From Gilvimarinus chinensis DSM 19667 (GTDB taxonomy: Bacteria > Pseudomonadota > Gammaproteobacteria > Pseudomonadales > Cellvibrionaceae): a DNA stretch of 64,000 nt. Where the stretch lies: NCBI RefSeq assembly GCF_000377745.1, contig NZ_KB898706.1:697263-761262 (forward strand), read 5' to 3'. Shown here in pieces: positions 1 through 9,717 of this stretch (the stretch's first letter is position 1; every line of letters starts with the position of its first letter). The notes under the pieces are model-generated. The model ran no database searches. It had not been told where the DNA came from and saw only the letters and a list, made by a program, of their open reading frames with translations. The translations under genes and the position numbers were made by a program.

Positions 1-674
1 GTGTTGTAGAGGCATCGTTACCGAATTTTGGGTATGTGTTTAGCGAGGCTATGGGGCAAGTTCAGGGTGTTCTAAGCGCTTTAGCGGAGAAAAACCTAAT
101 CAGGGTGCTCTCTACTCCATCATTAATGGTATTAGATAACCATTCGGCATCTATTCAAGTAGGCGATTCGACACCCTATAACTCTAGTACTACCAATGGA
201 GATTATGGCTCGACTCAGAATGTTAACTATCGTGATACCGGGGTGCAGTTAGAAGTCAGGCCCTCTGTAAATGCAGGTGGTTTAGTGACTATGGAGTTAC
301 AGCAGTCTGTTACAGACGGGGGAACCGCGAGTGAAGTTGATGGTGCACCAAAATTCTTTGAGCGATCAATCAGTAGTAAGGTGGCTGTTCGTTCAGGAGA
401 GTCTGTAGTGCTTGGAGGTTTGATTAACGATAGGAAGGACCGCACTAAAGCAGGGCTGCCATTTTTCAGTGATTTGCCTTTAATTGGATGGATGTTTGGC
501 GGTACTAACATAGAGGAAGAGCGCCAAGAGTTGTTGGTCATAATTACTCCACATGTAATGAAAAGTGATCAGGATATGCGCGATGTGACAAAAGAGATGC
601 GTAGGCGAATGAAAGGTTTGGAAGCCTTCCAGGAGTTAATTGATGATGAGAAGCTAGTTGATCCTTCGTTTTAA
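1..674 (+). CDS. gspD: GspD-like secretin, C-terminal part (5' end outside window)
   Basis: This is the 3' end of an outer-membrane secretin gene. The frame is open from base 3, so the true start lies left of the window. About 223 residues are visible. They hold the end of the secretin core: a V-G-D-S-T-P-Y segment, the V-x-L-G-G-L-I strand pair (residues roughly 140-146 of the visible part) and the closing P-L-I-G-W-M-F-G with E-L-L-V-I-I-T-P-H typical of GspD/PilQ secretins. The tail after that (R-R-R-M-K-G) is charged and may be the S-domain or a short extension. Secretins form the outer-membrane ring of type II secretion or type IV pilus systems. The family is clear; the choice of GspD over an MSHA/PilQ-type member is less certain because the N-domains are missing. 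Confidence 0.85.
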   Translation, partial: VVEASLPNFGYVFSEAMGQVQGVLSALAEKNLIRVLSTPSLMVLDNHSASIQVGDSTPYNSSTTNGDYGSTQNVNYRDTGVQLEVRPSVNAGGLVTMELQQSVTDGGTASEVDGAPKFFERSISSKVAVRSGESVVLGGLINDRKDRTKAGLPFFSDLPLIGWMFGGTNIEEERQELLVIITPHVMKSDQDMRDVTKEMRRRMKGLEAFQELIDDEKLVDPSF

Positions 675-683
675 GGTAAAGAT

Positions 684-1070
684 ATGAAATTTCAAAATCT
701 TACTTCTATTGTTTTTATGGTGTTATTAATTGGAGGCTGTGCAACTGTAAATAACCAGCCTGACGATCAGGTGGTAAAAAACCGCGCTCAGAAGTGGCTT
801 GATGCGGTAACGGACGGTGATTTTGAGCGTGCTTATAAATTCGCCAGCCCAGGGTATAGAGATGGAGTTTCACTTACTCGATTTAAAGCTAAATATCTAG
901 GTGCTCCGAATTGGCAAAATGCTAATGTAAAAAAAGTTACCTGTGAGGAAAGCAAGTGTCAGGTAGTGATTAGCTTTGAGTATACGTCTAATTTCTTTAA
1001 AGGTACCTTGCCTAGCCATAAGAACGACACTTGGATCTTAGTTGATAGCGAGTGGTGGCTCTATCCATAA
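684..1070 (+). CDS. Small lipoprotein of unknown function
   Basis: A 128-residue protein starting 9 bases after the secretin stop, so probably co-transcribed with it. The N-terminus is a lipoprotein signal: a hydrophobic stretch ending in the lipobox L-I-G-G-C, with the acylated Cys at about residue 19. The mature part is small and soluble, with one likely disulfide (C-E-E-S-K-C) and a fold reminiscent of the NTF2-like/DUF4019 proteins (a K-W-L-D-A-V-x-x-G-D helix near the start followed by alternating strands). I do not recognise a specific family. The position suggests a periplasmic or membrane-anchored accessory of the secretion system or of the following glycan genes, but that is inference. 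Confidence 0.7.
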   Translation: MKFQNLTSIVFMVLLIGGCATVNNQPDDQVVKNRAQKWLDAVTDGDFERAYKFASPGYRDGVSLTRFKAKYLGAPNWQNANVKKVTCEESKCQVVISFEYTSNFFKGTLPSHKNDTWILVDSEWWLYP

Positions 1071-1174
1071 AGAGTTGTGCGGCAGGCTGATTGTTGAGGC
1101 GGTTTTCTTTTTGTTTGGACATGAGTGCGCTGAAAAGCGGTCAGTTCGCTTTGCTGTAAACAGTAGGTGGGGAT

Positions 1175-2068
1175 ATGGGGGGTAAGTTACCCGTCACTGT
1201 CGTTATTCCGGTGTATCGTGGCTTAAGTCAGACGAAAGCCTGTTTAGACTCTGTTTTGCAAAGCAAAATAGGTGAGAGCGACGTGCTGCTGGTCAATGAC
1301 GCCTCGCCCGAAAAGGAAATAACCGCTTATTGTGAGACGCTAAGTAAAAGAGAAACAGTTTCTGTCATTAAAAATAATAAGAATTTAGGTTTTGTGGGAA
1401 CGGTTAACAAAGCTATGGAAGCTACCGGCAAGCGCGATCTGGTGCTTTTGAATAGTGATACCCGCGTTTCAGGAGATTGGTTGTCGAGGTTACAGACTGC
1501 TGCGTACCGCAAAGCTAATATTGGTACTGTCACCCCTTTTTCGAACAATGCCGAGATTTGTTCGTACCCACAGATCTGTTGTGTAAATAGTCTGCTGGAA
1601 GGGATGAATGAGGGTGAATTGCATGGGGTGGCGTCAAAGGTAAACGATGGATTGTATTTGCCTATACCAACGGCGGTTGGATTTTGTATGTATATTCGCC
1701 GAGCGTTGATTGATCAGGTTGGTCAATTTGATTCGACAGCTTTTGGAAAAGGGTATGGCGAGGAAAATGATTTTTGCCTTAGGGCTGAGGCTGCTGGGTG
1801 GCAGAATATCCTGGCTGCCGATTGCTTTGTATATCATGAGGGGGGGGTTAGCTTTAGCGAGCAAAAGCAGGCCTTGGTTGCTAATGCGGAAACGGTGATC
1901 GCGAATCGCTACCCTAGCTATTTTGATGATGTTAAAAAGTTTATTCAGCAAGACCCCATTCGTCCTTTTCGCGATAGAATAGATGCCGAAATTTTTCGTC
2001 GTAGTGATGAAGCAGCCTTAGCACTTTGGGCGCTACGAGCGCAAGAATACCTCTCCCGCTGTAATTAA
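1175..2068 (+). CDS. Family 2 glycosyltransferase
   Basis: A 297-residue GT-A fold transferase. The N-terminal T-V-V-I-P-V-Y-R-G motif and the L-V-N-D-A-S loop bind the nucleotide sugar. L-L-N-S-D-T at about residues 91-96 is the DxD-like metal site, and G-Y-G-E-E-N-D-F-C at about residue 190 holds the acidic catalytic ED pair. This is the WbbL-like rhamnosyl/glycosyl transferase type found in O-antigen and exopolysaccharide clusters. It is 11 bases upstream of the next glycosyltransferase and probably in the same operon. With the dTDP-rhamnose genes nearby, a rhamnosyltransferase is plausible but the sequence does not prove the donor. Confidence 0.88.
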   Translation: MGGKLPVTVVIPVYRGLSQTKACLDSVLQSKIGESDVLLVNDASPEKEITAYCETLSKRETVSVIKNNKNLGFVGTVNKAMEATGKRDLVLLNSDTRVSGDWLSRLQTAAYRKANIGTVTPFSNNAEICSYPQICCVNSLLEGMNEGELHGVASKVNDGLYLPIPTAVGFCMYIRRALIDQVGQFDSTAFGKGYGEENDFCLRAEAAGWQNILAADCFVYHEGGVSFSEQKQALVANAETVIANRYPSYFDDVKKFIQQDPIRPFRDRIDAEIFRRSDEAALALWALRAQEYLSRCN

Positions 2069-2079
2069 TTTGAGTACTA

Positions 2080-5000
2080 ATGGACGTTAAAACGAATATC
2101 CCCACGGCGGCCGCTCAGGCCTTAGACTTTATACTGCGTTCAGAGCTTCCTACTGTTCTTGTTGTTACCCATGGGTGGGGTGGTGGGGTTCAGCAGCACA
2201 TCCAGTGCTTGGCAGATATAAGCCATGTAAACTTTATTGTATTAAAAGGGATGGGTGGTGGTTCTGTTTCGATTGAATTAAAACCTGCTGAATCCAAAAG
2301 TGCTGTTATTGACGCTGGAGGCTTTGGCAAGAACACTTTGGAGGGGTGGCGCCTGTGGTTGTCGGCTGTGCCCGTTCAAAGAGTCCATTTGCATCATTTG
2401 CATGGCTGGCCGGTTGAAGTTCTCGAGTTGCTCCAAGTGTTGGGGCGGCCGCTTGATATTACCGTTCACGATGCTTATCTGACTTCCCGCTATTATCATA
2501 AGGATGTTACTGGCCCAAGTTGTTCTGACGTCGGATGGCCAGAAGTAGATGTGGCTCGACAGGAGCTTCTTCGCCCCATCGTTGAAATGGCTGAGCGTGT
2601 TGTGCTGCCTTCCGCCTTTCTCAAGGCAGATATAACCCAAGCTTTTCCGGCCGCTAACGTATGTGTCGTGCCACACCCTGAGCAAGTTCCAGCCTTAGCT
2701 AAAATATTCAAAGTAGTTGTTTTGGGAGCTTTATCTAAAGAAAAGGGGCTGGAGGTTGTTGAGCGGGTGGCTGAACTTGCTCTTCGTGAGGCAGTATCGT
2801 TAGAAATCGTATTGTTGGGATATCCGACCGTCCCTACTGAATCGAATATAACCGTTCGAGGTAACTACGATGCAGAAGAGTTACCGCGTTTGCTTGCCCT
2901 TGAAAAGGCAGATGTTATTTGGTTTCCAGCTCAGGTGCCAGAAACCTACAGCTTCACTTTAACCCATGCTATGGCATCGGGTTTACCGATTGTAAGTTCA
3001 AACATAGGGGCGCTGCAGGAGCGGTTAGAGACCTATGAGCGTCACTGTTTATTGAACGCCAATTCTCTGCCATTGGAGTGGTTGGATGCGTTGAAAACGG
3101 CTGCATCCTATCAGGATGCTGAAAACCGTTTTTTTGTGGATTCCCGCAGTGATTATCGAGATTGGTATCAGCAACCTTTAAGCGAAAAATCTGCAGAGCC
3201 TCTGGCCGATGTGATTGGCCTCCTGGATATTCTCCAGACTTTTCCAGCGCCTATGCCGCAAGCGGATAAGCCCATAAAATCGCTATTGCATTACGGCATT
3301 AAAACTCACCACTTTGGTGTGCTGCAGGAAGTCGCAAGACGTATGCAGGTTGTTCCCGATTCAGAAACAGAAGTGGCGGGTATGCAGCAGCTTCGAGATG
3401 CTGTGAGCAACCTTGATGACAAGACCGTTGCGCTTGATCAAGTGCAAGCTGAATTTTCGGCTTATGTGTCTGACGCTGAAGATGAACTTCGCTCCCTTAA
3501 ATATGAGCTGGGGGTTGTTAAGGTCGCGGCAGATGAAACTATCGAGCGCTACGCTAAAAACCTGGATGCCGCGCAAGAGAATATCCAAGAATTACAGGAA
3601 CAAGGTCATAATGCTCAAGAGTATATTGATCATTTAGAATCTGAGCTGAAACTGGCGCGGGAGCATGTTATACAGGCGATCAGTGAGCGAGATGCGTTGC
3701 TTGAGAGCTTCTCTTGGAAGGTAACTCGTCCTATCCGCGTGTTAAAGCGTTTTATGATTAAAGCTGTACACCTTTTAAAAGTACTGACTCGCCACGCTTT
3801 TCGCCCCGCGTCTTACCGTCGATTATTTTTATTGCTCAAGCAGGGCAGAATTAAAGACGCTGTTGGCATATTAGGTTATCAAACCCAGGGTGTATTGAAG
3901 CAGCAGAATAATTTAACGGATATCGCCAAAGAGACGGAGCAAAGAGTTCAGTACGCTCAGAAAGTTCTTGAGCCAGTTGAACAGTTATCACCCCTTACGC
4001 TCGAGACCTCAGAGCGACCTGAGGTCTCAATTGTAATACCTGTGTATGGTCAGCATCTGACGACCTATCAGTGCCTCAAAAGCATATCCGATAATCCCCC
4101 TTCTTTACCTTATGAAGTCATCGTGGCTGACGACTGTTCACCCGAGCCGGCGGCTCAGGCGTTAGACATGGTGAAAGGTATCAGGATTGTTCGCGGTGAA
4201 AGTAATCAAGGGTTTGTGGGGAATAGTAATGCCGGTGCTTTTGCTGCCCGCGGGCAGTGGGTCGTGCTGCTGAATAACGACACGATCGTAACTCCGGCTG
4301 CTTTCGACCGTTTAATCGATACATTCTCCGAGCATCAGAATGTGGGTTTAGTCGGAGCCAAGCTTTTAAATGCGGATGGCAGCTTGCAAGAGGCGGGTGG
4401 CATAATTTGGCGAGATGGCAGTGGTTGGAACTGGGGGCGGGGTGAGCGCGCCGACGATCCGAGATTTAATTATGTGCGCGATGTGGATTATTGCTCCGGT
4501 GCCGTACTCGCCTTCAAACGAGACTTATTTGTCGAGCTGAAAGGCTTTGATGAATACTACAAGCCGGCTTATTACGAAGATACCGATTTAGCTTTTCGAA
4601 TTCGACAACGTGGCCTGAGGGTGGTTTATCAGCCAGCCGCTGAGGTTTTTCATCTGGAAGGCGTGAGTCATGGTACGGATGAAACGAGCGGCGTGAAAGC
4701 GTACCAGGTAACCAACGGCAAGAAGTTTTACGAGCGCTGGAAGGATGTTTTAGCCAGTCATAATGACAATGCGATTGAGCCTCAGAGCGAATGCCACAGA
4801 GCAACCAGGGGCAATGTCTTGGTTGTTGAAGCCTGCATGATCACACCTGACCAAGATTCAGGGTCTGTACGAATGCTGAATTTGCTGCAAATTCTGAAGG
4901 CGGAGGGGTATCACGTCACGTTCATTGCCGATAATTTGGAGTTCCGCGAAAAGGTGGTGCGCCAGTTAAACGCTATGGGAGTGGAAGTGCTTTATGGTGC

Positions 5001-5898
5001 CTGGGCAGGTTCTGTTCGACGGGTGTTGCGTAAGTTGGGACCGACATTGGACGCGATTTTTGTGAGTCGACACTATATTGCCTCCCAATACATTGCGCTT
5101 GCTCGCGCTGTAGCTCCTAAGGCGAAGTTCATCTTTGATACGGTTGACCTCCATTTTGTGCGTGAAGAGCGAGAGGCAGAGCTCAGTGGCGATCAGGCGT
5201 TGTTGCAACAATCGCGTGATACAAAGCGAAAAGAGCTGGGTTTAATTAAAGACAGCGATATTACCCTCGTTGTTTCGGAATTTGAAAAAACGTTGCTCGC
5301 CGATATTGCGCCGCAAGCGCGGGTCGAGATTGTGTCGAACATACACTCTCATACGCCAGAGCGTCCCGGCTATACCGAGCGCGAAGGAATTATTTTTGTC
5401 GGTGGCTTCCGGCACCCCCCTAATGTGGATGCTGTTGAATGGTATGTTGGCGAAGTGTTGCCGCATGTTAAGCAGATGTTGCCGGGAGTTAAGACCACCA
5501 TTATTGGCAGTCAGATGCCCGACTCGATAAAGTCTTTAGGCAGTAATGAAAGCTTGAGAGTATTGGGCTTTGTTGAGGATATCGAGCCTGAATTAATGTC
5601 GGCCCGTGTTTCTATTGCCCCGCTTCGGTATGGTGCGGGTGTAAAGGGTAAAGTGAATGAGGCCATGAATTACGCTATCCCTGTCGTGGCGACTGCGTGC
5701 GCCGTTGAAGGGATGCACGCTGAGGATGGGGTGGATTGCCTTATTTCTGATGATCCCAAAACCTTTGCCAAAAATATTGCTCGGGTTTATAACGATGCAG
5801 AATTATGGAGTAAAATTTCTTTAGGTGGTATTAACAATCTAGAGTCCCATTTCTCTCCGGATGCCGCGAAACCAGCCGTGCGGCGAATTTTGTCGTAA
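2080..5898 (+). CDS. Three-module glycosyltransferase (GT4 - coiled coil - GT2 - GT4)
   Basis: A 1272-residue fusion protein. Residues ~20-390 form a GT-B (GT4-like) module with a glycine-rich G-W-G-G-G-V loop near residue 30 and a T-L-T-H-A-M-A-S-G-L-P-I-V-S-S donor site. Residues ~440-545 are a charged, heptad-like coiled coil. Residues ~640-900 are a GT2 module with S-I-V-I-P-V-Y-G, N-N-D-T and Y-Y-E-D-T-D-L-A-F. Residues ~935-1270 are a second GT4 module with G-V-K-G-K-V-N-E-A-M-N-Y and a P-V-V-A-T tail. Such fusions are known in O-antigen and cell-surface glycan clusters, where one chain makes several linkages processively. It sits between two other GT2 genes on the same strand. The acceptor and sugars are unknown. 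Confidence 0.88.
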   Translation: MDVKTNIPTAAAQALDFILRSELPTVLVVTHGWGGGVQQHIQCLADISHVNFIVLKGMGGGSVSIELKPAESKSAVIDAGGFGKNTLEGWRLWLSAVPVQRVHLHHLHGWPVEVLELLQVLGRPLDITVHDAYLTSRYYHKDVTGPSCSDVGWPEVDVARQELLRPIVEMAERVVLPSAFLKADITQAFPAANVCVVPHPEQVPALAKIFKVVVLGALSKEKGLEVVERVAELALREAVSLEIVLLGYPTVPTESNITVRGNYDAEELPRLLALEKADVIWFPAQVPETYSFTLTHAMASGLPIVSSNIGALQERLETYERHCLLNANSLPLEWLDALKTAASYQDAENRFFVDSRSDYRDWYQQPLSEKSAEPLADVIGLLDILQTFPAPMPQADKPIKSLLHYGIKTHHFGVLQEVARRMQVVPDSETEVAGMQQLRDAVSNLDDKTVALDQVQAEFSAYVSDAEDELRSLKYELGVVKVAADETIERYAKNLDAAQENIQELQEQGHNAQEYIDHLESELKLAREHVIQAISERDALLESFSWKVTRPIRVLKRFMIKAVHLLKVLTRHAFRPASYRRLFLLLKQGRIKDAVGILGYQTQGVLKQQNNLTDIAKETEQRVQYAQKVLEPVEQLSPLTLETSERPEVSIVIPVYGQHLTTYQCLKSISDNPPSLPYEVIVADDCSPEPAAQALDMVKGIRIVRGESNQGFVGNSNAGAFAARGQWVVLLNNDTIVTPAAFDRLIDTFSEHQNVGLVGAKLLNADGSLQEAGGIIWRDGSGWNWGRGERADDPRFNYVRDVDYCSGAVLAFKRDLFVELKGFDEYYKPAYYEDTDLAFRIRQRGLRVVYQPAAEVFHLEGVSHGTDETSGVKAYQVTNGKKFYERWKDVLASHNDNAIEPQSECHRATRGNVLVVEACMITPDQDSGSVRMLNLLQILKAEGYHVTFIADNLEFREKVVRQLNAMGVEVLYGAWAGSVRRVLRKLGPTLDAIFVSRHYIASQYIALARAVAPKAKFIFDTVDLHFVREEREAELSGDQALLQQSRDTKRKELGLIKDSDITLVVSEFEKTLLADIAPQARVEIVSNIHSHTPERPGYTEREGIIFVGGFRHPPNVDAVEWYVGEVLPHVKQMLPGVKTTIIGSQMPDSIKSLGSNESLRVLGFVEDIEPELMSARVSIAPLRYGAGVKGKVNEAMNYAIPVVATACAVEGMHAEDGVDCLISDDPKTFAKNIARVYNDAELWSKISLGGINNLESHFSPDAAKPAVRRILS

Positions 5899-5925
5899 TA
5901 TGCGCACACGGCATCGAGTTTAAGA

Positions 5926-6672
5926 ATGTCTTTAGTCAGCATTGTAATGCCTGCGTTTAATTGTGAGTCTACTTTAGGTGAGGCAATAGAGTCAGTTCGC
6001 AGGCAATCCTTTGAAGACTGGGAGCTTATTGTTGTAGACGATGCTTCGGTAGATAGTACATTAGTGTTAGCGAAGGAGTTTGCTGCAAAAGATAAACGCA
6101 TAACCGTGCTCTCCAATGCCGTCAATAGTGGCGGTGCGGTTGAGCCGCGTAATAAAGCCATTGCTCTGGCAACAGGTGATTTCATCGCTCTTTTGGATGC
6201 CGATGATATCTGGGGTGAAAATAAGCTGGAAAAGCAGCTGGCTTATATGCAAAGTACACAGCTAGACCTGTCCGGCACTTGGGTTGAGGTGTGTGACGAG
6301 CAGGGCTGTGTTATTGGTAAGCGTTGCCCTCCAGAACAAGTTACTTTTAGCTCCTTGCTGAAGCGTAATGTATTCGCTTGCTCCAGTGTGATGTGTGTTG
6401 CTGAGCTGCTAAAAAAAAATCCCTTCCCTAATTTGGGGCACGAAGACTACGCTCTGTGGTTATTGTTGTTGCGGGATAATGCGCAGGCAGGAATTTTACA
6501 AGAATCTCTCACTTATTACAGAAAACGAAGAGACTCTTTATCGGCAAATAAGCTGAAGGTGGTTCCTTTTTTCTGGCACATCTATCGCCAACAACTGAAA
6601 TTTTCTGTGTTTTTTTCTGTGTTTTTTACTTGCCGCTATTTGCTTTTAGCCGCCGTGCGCGATTTAAAATAA
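5926..6672 (+). CDS. Family 2 glycosyltransferase
   Basis: A 248-residue GT2 protein. It starts S-I-V-M-P-A-F-N-C-E, has V-V-D-D-A-S in the nucleotide site and L-L-D-A-D-D at about residues 89-94 as the DxD metal motif; G-H-E-D-Y-A-L-W supplies the later acidic residues. It follows the three-module transferase by 27 bases and is probably the last gene of this forward operon. Its 3' end overlaps the 3' end of the oppositely oriented GT2 gene by 47 bases, and both frames are genuine. The sugar donor is not evident. Confidence 0.87.
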   Translation: MSLVSIVMPAFNCESTLGEAIESVRRQSFEDWELIVVDDASVDSTLVLAKEFAAKDKRITVLSNAVNSGGAVEPRNKAIALATGDFIALLDADDIWGENKLEKQLAYMQSTQLDLSGTWVEVCDEQGCVIGKRCPPEQVTFSSLLKRNVFACSSVMCVAELLKKNPFPNLGHEDYALWLLLLRDNAQAGILQESLTYYRKRRDSLSANKLKVVPFFWHIYRQQLKFSVFFSVFFTCRYLLLAAVRDLK

Positions 6673-7372
6673 TCATTTCTGCAAGAACCATTTTGATTCT
6701 TGATTGTACGATGGTTGGCCAGGGACGTCGTGCCGGAGCTGAAAGGTTTTTGCCGTGCTCTCTTTTGATGAGCACTTCCTCTTCCAGGTGCGACATTTTC
6801 TTAACGGTGTTGCCAATCATTGCTATCCAGAGGTCGTGGGATTCAACATATTCTGGGATTGGAAGAACCATCTTTTTTAATGAGCGATCAAAGGCCATGG
6901 CGCAGCCATAATAGGGTCTACGGCCTAAAAGTATGCCCAGCAGATTTGAAAGGGTGTGGTTGCTCTGGGCAGCAAGCAGTATCTTCTGCTGTCTCTGAGG
7001 CGCAGTATCTTTAGTGGGCAGAATTTTAAAGTTACCCGCTACTACCTGACAATCATCTTTATCAAGTGCGCTACGCATCAGGTTCACTCTACCTGGAGGC
7101 CAGATGTCATCCTGGTCGGCCAAAAAAATGTATTTCCCGCGCGCTTCTGTTATTGCTTTGGCAAAGGTTTTTACGTGACCCAGTTGTCGATCGTTGTGGA
7201 AGAGGCGAATACGGTCATCAGCAAAGCTGCGAATGATGTTGACCGTGTCGTCTTGTGAGCAGTCGTCTACTACGACAAGCTCATCTTGCAATTGTAGCTG
7301 GTGCAAAATCGTATCGATTTGCTGCTGAATATAGTCGGCCCCGTTGTGGCTGGCCAGACAAACGCTGATCAT
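6626..7372 (-). CDS. Family 2 glycosyltransferase, coupled to the rhamnose genes
   Basis: A GT2 protein of 248 residues when started at the ATG at 7372 (M-I-S-V-C-L-A-S-H-N-G). The longer frame to 7420 adds 16 residues without family similarity and overlaps rfbD further. The chosen ATG shares an ATGA with the rfbD stop codon, so translation is coupled. Motifs are V-V-D-D-C-S-Q-D-D-T and L-A-D-Q-D-D as the DxD-like site, which is the common pattern of rhamnosyltransferases of the RfbF/WbbL sort. Being last in an rfbBACD operon makes a dTDP-rhamnose donor likely. Confidence 0.88.
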   Translation of the reverse strand: MISVCLASHNGADYIQQQIDTILHQLQLQDELVVVDDCSQDDTVNIIRSFADDRIRLFHNDRQLGHVKTFAKAITEARGKYIFLADQDDIWPPGRVNLMRSALDKDDCQVVAGNFKILPTKDTAPQRQQKILLAAQSNHTLSNLLGILLGRRPYYGCAMAFDRSLKKMVLPIPEYVESHDLWIAMIGNTVKKMSHLEEEVLIKREHGKNLSAPARRPWPTIVQSRIKMVLAEMIILNRARRLKANSGK

Positions 7373-8241
7373 GGTGAGGGCATAAACTCCACTAACGCTG
7401 TTTTTAACGAGCTTAACCAATGGGGTCTTTGAATGCAGAAATCTTTTTCCAGTTCACCGCAATCCAAAACACTGTAGTGCGGTCGTTTTGCTGGTGTGGG
7501 GAACTCTTCGCTGGGTATTGGGTGTACTTGGCAGGGGAGGTGGCGAGCTTCCATAATACAGAAGGCAAAGTCGTACCAGCTACACGCCCCGGCGTTTGAG
7601 TAATGGTAAATGGTGCCTTGTTTTTTCGCCAGTTGAGTTGATTGACTAATGTGAATGAGTGCAGCCGCCAAATCTCTGGCCCAGGTGGGGCTGCCAATTT
7701 GGTCAGCGACGACATTCAGGCGGTCTTTCTCTGACCCCAGTCGCAGCATGGTTCTGACAAAGTTATTCCCGTAAGCGCTGTAAACCCAGCTGGTGCGCAC
7801 AATAATGCCTTTGGCTCCGCTCTTAATAAAGGCACGCTCGCCCGCCAGTTTGGTTTCGCCGTATTTTCCTTGCGGACTGGTTTTGTCTGTAGTCTTGTAA
7901 GGCTGAAAGTGGTATCCGTCAAACACGTAGTCAGTGGAAATGTGTATCAGGCTCGCATCGAGCGCTAGTGCAGCACGGGCTATTTCGGCAACGGCTTGAT
8001 GGTTGATCACATCGGCCGTGGCACCCTCTTGCTCGGCTTTATCTACAGCGGTATAAGCGGCGCAGTTAATAATAATATCGGGTTTCTGCTTGATCAGTGT
8101 AGGAGCGATATTGGAAGTGTCGCTTAGATCTAACCGCTGACGATCAAAAAAAATCCACTGAATGTCATGCTCGCCACGAGACGCCAGATGTTGGAGTTCT
8201 TGGCCAACTTGTCCTGCGGCGCCCAATACTAATATCTGCAT
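7369..8241 (-). CDS. rfbD: dTDP-4-dehydrorhamnose reductase
   Basis: Catalyses the last step of dTDP-L-rhamnose synthesis, NAD(P)H reduction of dTDP-4-dehydro-L-rhamnose, in the cytoplasm. The 290-residue length fits the family (~290-300). The N-terminal G-A-A-G-Q-V-G-Q-E-L is the Rossmann dinucleotide loop. S-T-D-Y-V-F-D-G and Y-G-E-T-K-L-A-G-E carry the catalytic Tyr-x-x-x-Lys. It lies 4 bases after rfbC and overlaps the downstream GT2 start by 4 bases, so all five genes form one tightly packed operon read from 10781 leftwards. Confidence 0.95.
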   Translation of the reverse strand: MQILVLGAAGQVGQELQHLASRGEHDIQWIFFDRQRLDLSDTSNIAPTLIKQKPDIIINCAAYTAVDKAEQEGATADVINHQAVAEIARAALALDASLIHISTDYVFDGYHFQPYKTTDKTSPQGKYGETKLAGERAFIKSGAKGIIVRTSWVYSAYGNNFVRTMLRLGSEKDRLNVVADQIGSPTWARDLAAALIHISQSTQLAKKQGTIYHYSNAGACSWYDFAFCIMEARHLPCQVHPIPSEEFPTPAKRPHYSVLDCGELEKDFCIQRPHWLSSLKTALVEFMPSP

Positions 8242-8245
8242 AGTG

Positions 8246-8836
8246 CTACTCGTACAGGTTTTGCTCGTAACGAAAAAGCGAATCCGGTTCGGTGGTAAGT
8301 TTTTCGCTGAGTGTGCTCAATGTTTTGTCTTTTTCTGATGTTTGGATTTCGTTTGAATCAATGCCCCAGTCTATGGCCAGTTGGCGATCGGCAAAGTGAA
8401 TGCCGTTATCATGTTCGGGGGCGTACAGGTTATCGACTTTATAGGCAAAGATCGCTGTCTCGCTCAACACCACAAACCCGTGGGCGAAGCCACGAGGCAC
8501 GAACAATTGATGTTTATTGTCGCTGCTCAGTCGTGCTGCTACATGTTGGCCAAAGGTTGGGCTGCCAACGCGAATATCCACGGCAACATCAAGTACTTCG
8601 CCCTGAATAACCCGAACCAGCTTGCTTTGCGCGTAGGGTGCACGCTGGTAATGGAGGCCGCGCAAAACGCCGCGAGCGGAAAACGATTCGTTATCCTGAA
8701 TAAAGTTGACCGGATAACCGGTTGCGGCTTCAAAGAGGTCTTGGCGAAAAGACTCAAAAAAGTAGCCACGTGAATCACCAAACACCTTGGGCTCGACAAG
8801 CAAGACTTCGGGAATCGAGAGCGGTGTTATTTTCAC
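8246..8836 (-). CDS. rfbC: dTDP-4-dehydrorhamnose 3,5-epimerase
   Basis: Epimerises C3 and C5 of dTDP-4-dehydro-6-deoxyglucose. The protein is 196 residues, slightly longer than the usual ~180. The RmlC cupin barrel is clear: [12 protein letters not shown] near residues 19-30, the active-site H in [18 protein letters not shown] and [10 protein letters not shown]. The start overlaps the rfbA stop by 4 bases. Confidence 0.95.
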   Translation of the reverse strand: MKITPLSIPEVLLVEPKVFGDSRGYFFESFRQDLFEAATGYPVNFIQDNESFSARGVLRGLHYQRAPYAQSKLVRVIQGEVLDVAVDIRVGSPTFGQHVAARLSSDNKHQLFVPRGFAHGFVVLSETAIFAYKVDNLYAPEHDNGIHFADRQLAIDWGIDSNEIQTSEKDKTLSTLSEKLTTEPDSLFRYEQNLYE

Positions 8837-9717
8837 AGAGCGCGCTCCTCTTCTGCACGGCGCAGCAAGTATTGTCCGTACTGGTTTTTGGCTAAAGGCG
8901 CGGCCAGGCTTTGTAGTTGCTCGCGGCTGATGTATCCGAGTTCGTAAGCGATTTCCTCAATACACGCTACTTTTAAGCCCTGGCGCTTTTCAATGGTTTC
9001 AATAAATTGCGCTGCTTCCAGCAGGCTTTCGTGGGTGCCTGTATCTAACCAGGCGTAACCGCGCCCCATCAGCTCTACTTTAAGGCGGCTGTCGTCCAGG
9101 TACATTTGGTTGATGCTGGTAATCTCAAGTTCGCCGCGCTTGGAAGGTTTTACCTGCTGCGCCTTTTTTACGACGTCGTTAGGGTAAAAGTACAAACCTG
9201 TTACCGCGTAATGAGACTTAGGCTTTTCGGGTTTTTCTTCGATGCTGATGGCGTTGCCGTTGCGATCGAACTCCACTACGCCATACCGTTCCGGGTCGTG
9301 AACGTGATAGCCAAATACGGTTGCCTGGTCTTGATCGGCATTGGCTACGGCACTTTGCAAGGTTTCTGAGAGGTGGTGGCCGTAGTAAATGTTATCGCCC
9401 AGCACCAGGCAAACGGAATCGTCGCCAATAAATTGCTCCCCCAGTATAAAGGCCTGAGCCAAGCCATCGGGTGACGGCTGGGCGATGTATTCAAACGTAA
9501 GGCCCAGATGTTGTCCGTCTCCGAGCAGGCGTTGGAAACTGCTTTGGTCTTCAGGGGTGGTGATAATTAAAATATCCTGAATTCCCGCCAGCATTAATAT
9601 AGACAGCGGGTAGTAAATCATCGGCTTGTCATAAACGGGAATCAGCTGTTTGGAGACCCCTTGGGTTATGGGATATAAGCGTGTGCCGCTGCCGCCAGCG
9701 AGTATGATGCCTTTCAT
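8833..9717 (-). CDS. rfbA: Glucose-1-phosphate thymidylyltransferase
   Basis: Makes dTDP-glucose from glucose-1-phosphate and dTTP, the entry step to dTDP-rhamnose. I start it at the ATG at 9717 ([14 protein letters not shown]), which shares an ATGA with the rfbB stop; the open frame runs 18 codons further upstream, but those residues lie inside rfbB and do not match the family. This gives 294 residues, the normal RmlA size. The G-G-S-G-T-R-L-Y-P signature, the L-G-D-N-I-Y-Y-G metal site and E-E-K-P-E-K-P are all present. Confidence 0.95.
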   Translation of the reverse strand: MKGIILAGGSGTRLYPITQGVSKQLIPVYDKPMIYYPLSILMLAGIQDILIITTPEDQSSFQRLLGDGQHLGLTFEYIAQPSPDGLAQAFILGEQFIGDDSVCLVLGDNIYYGHHLSETLQSAVANADQDQATVFGYHVHDPERYGVVEFDRNGNAISIEEKPEKPKSHYAVTGLYFYPNDVVKKAQQVKPSKRGELEITSINQMYLDDSRLKVELMGRGYAWLDTGTHESLLEAAQFIETIEKRQGLKVACIEEIAYELGYISREQLQSLAAPLAKNQYGQYLLRRAEEERAL

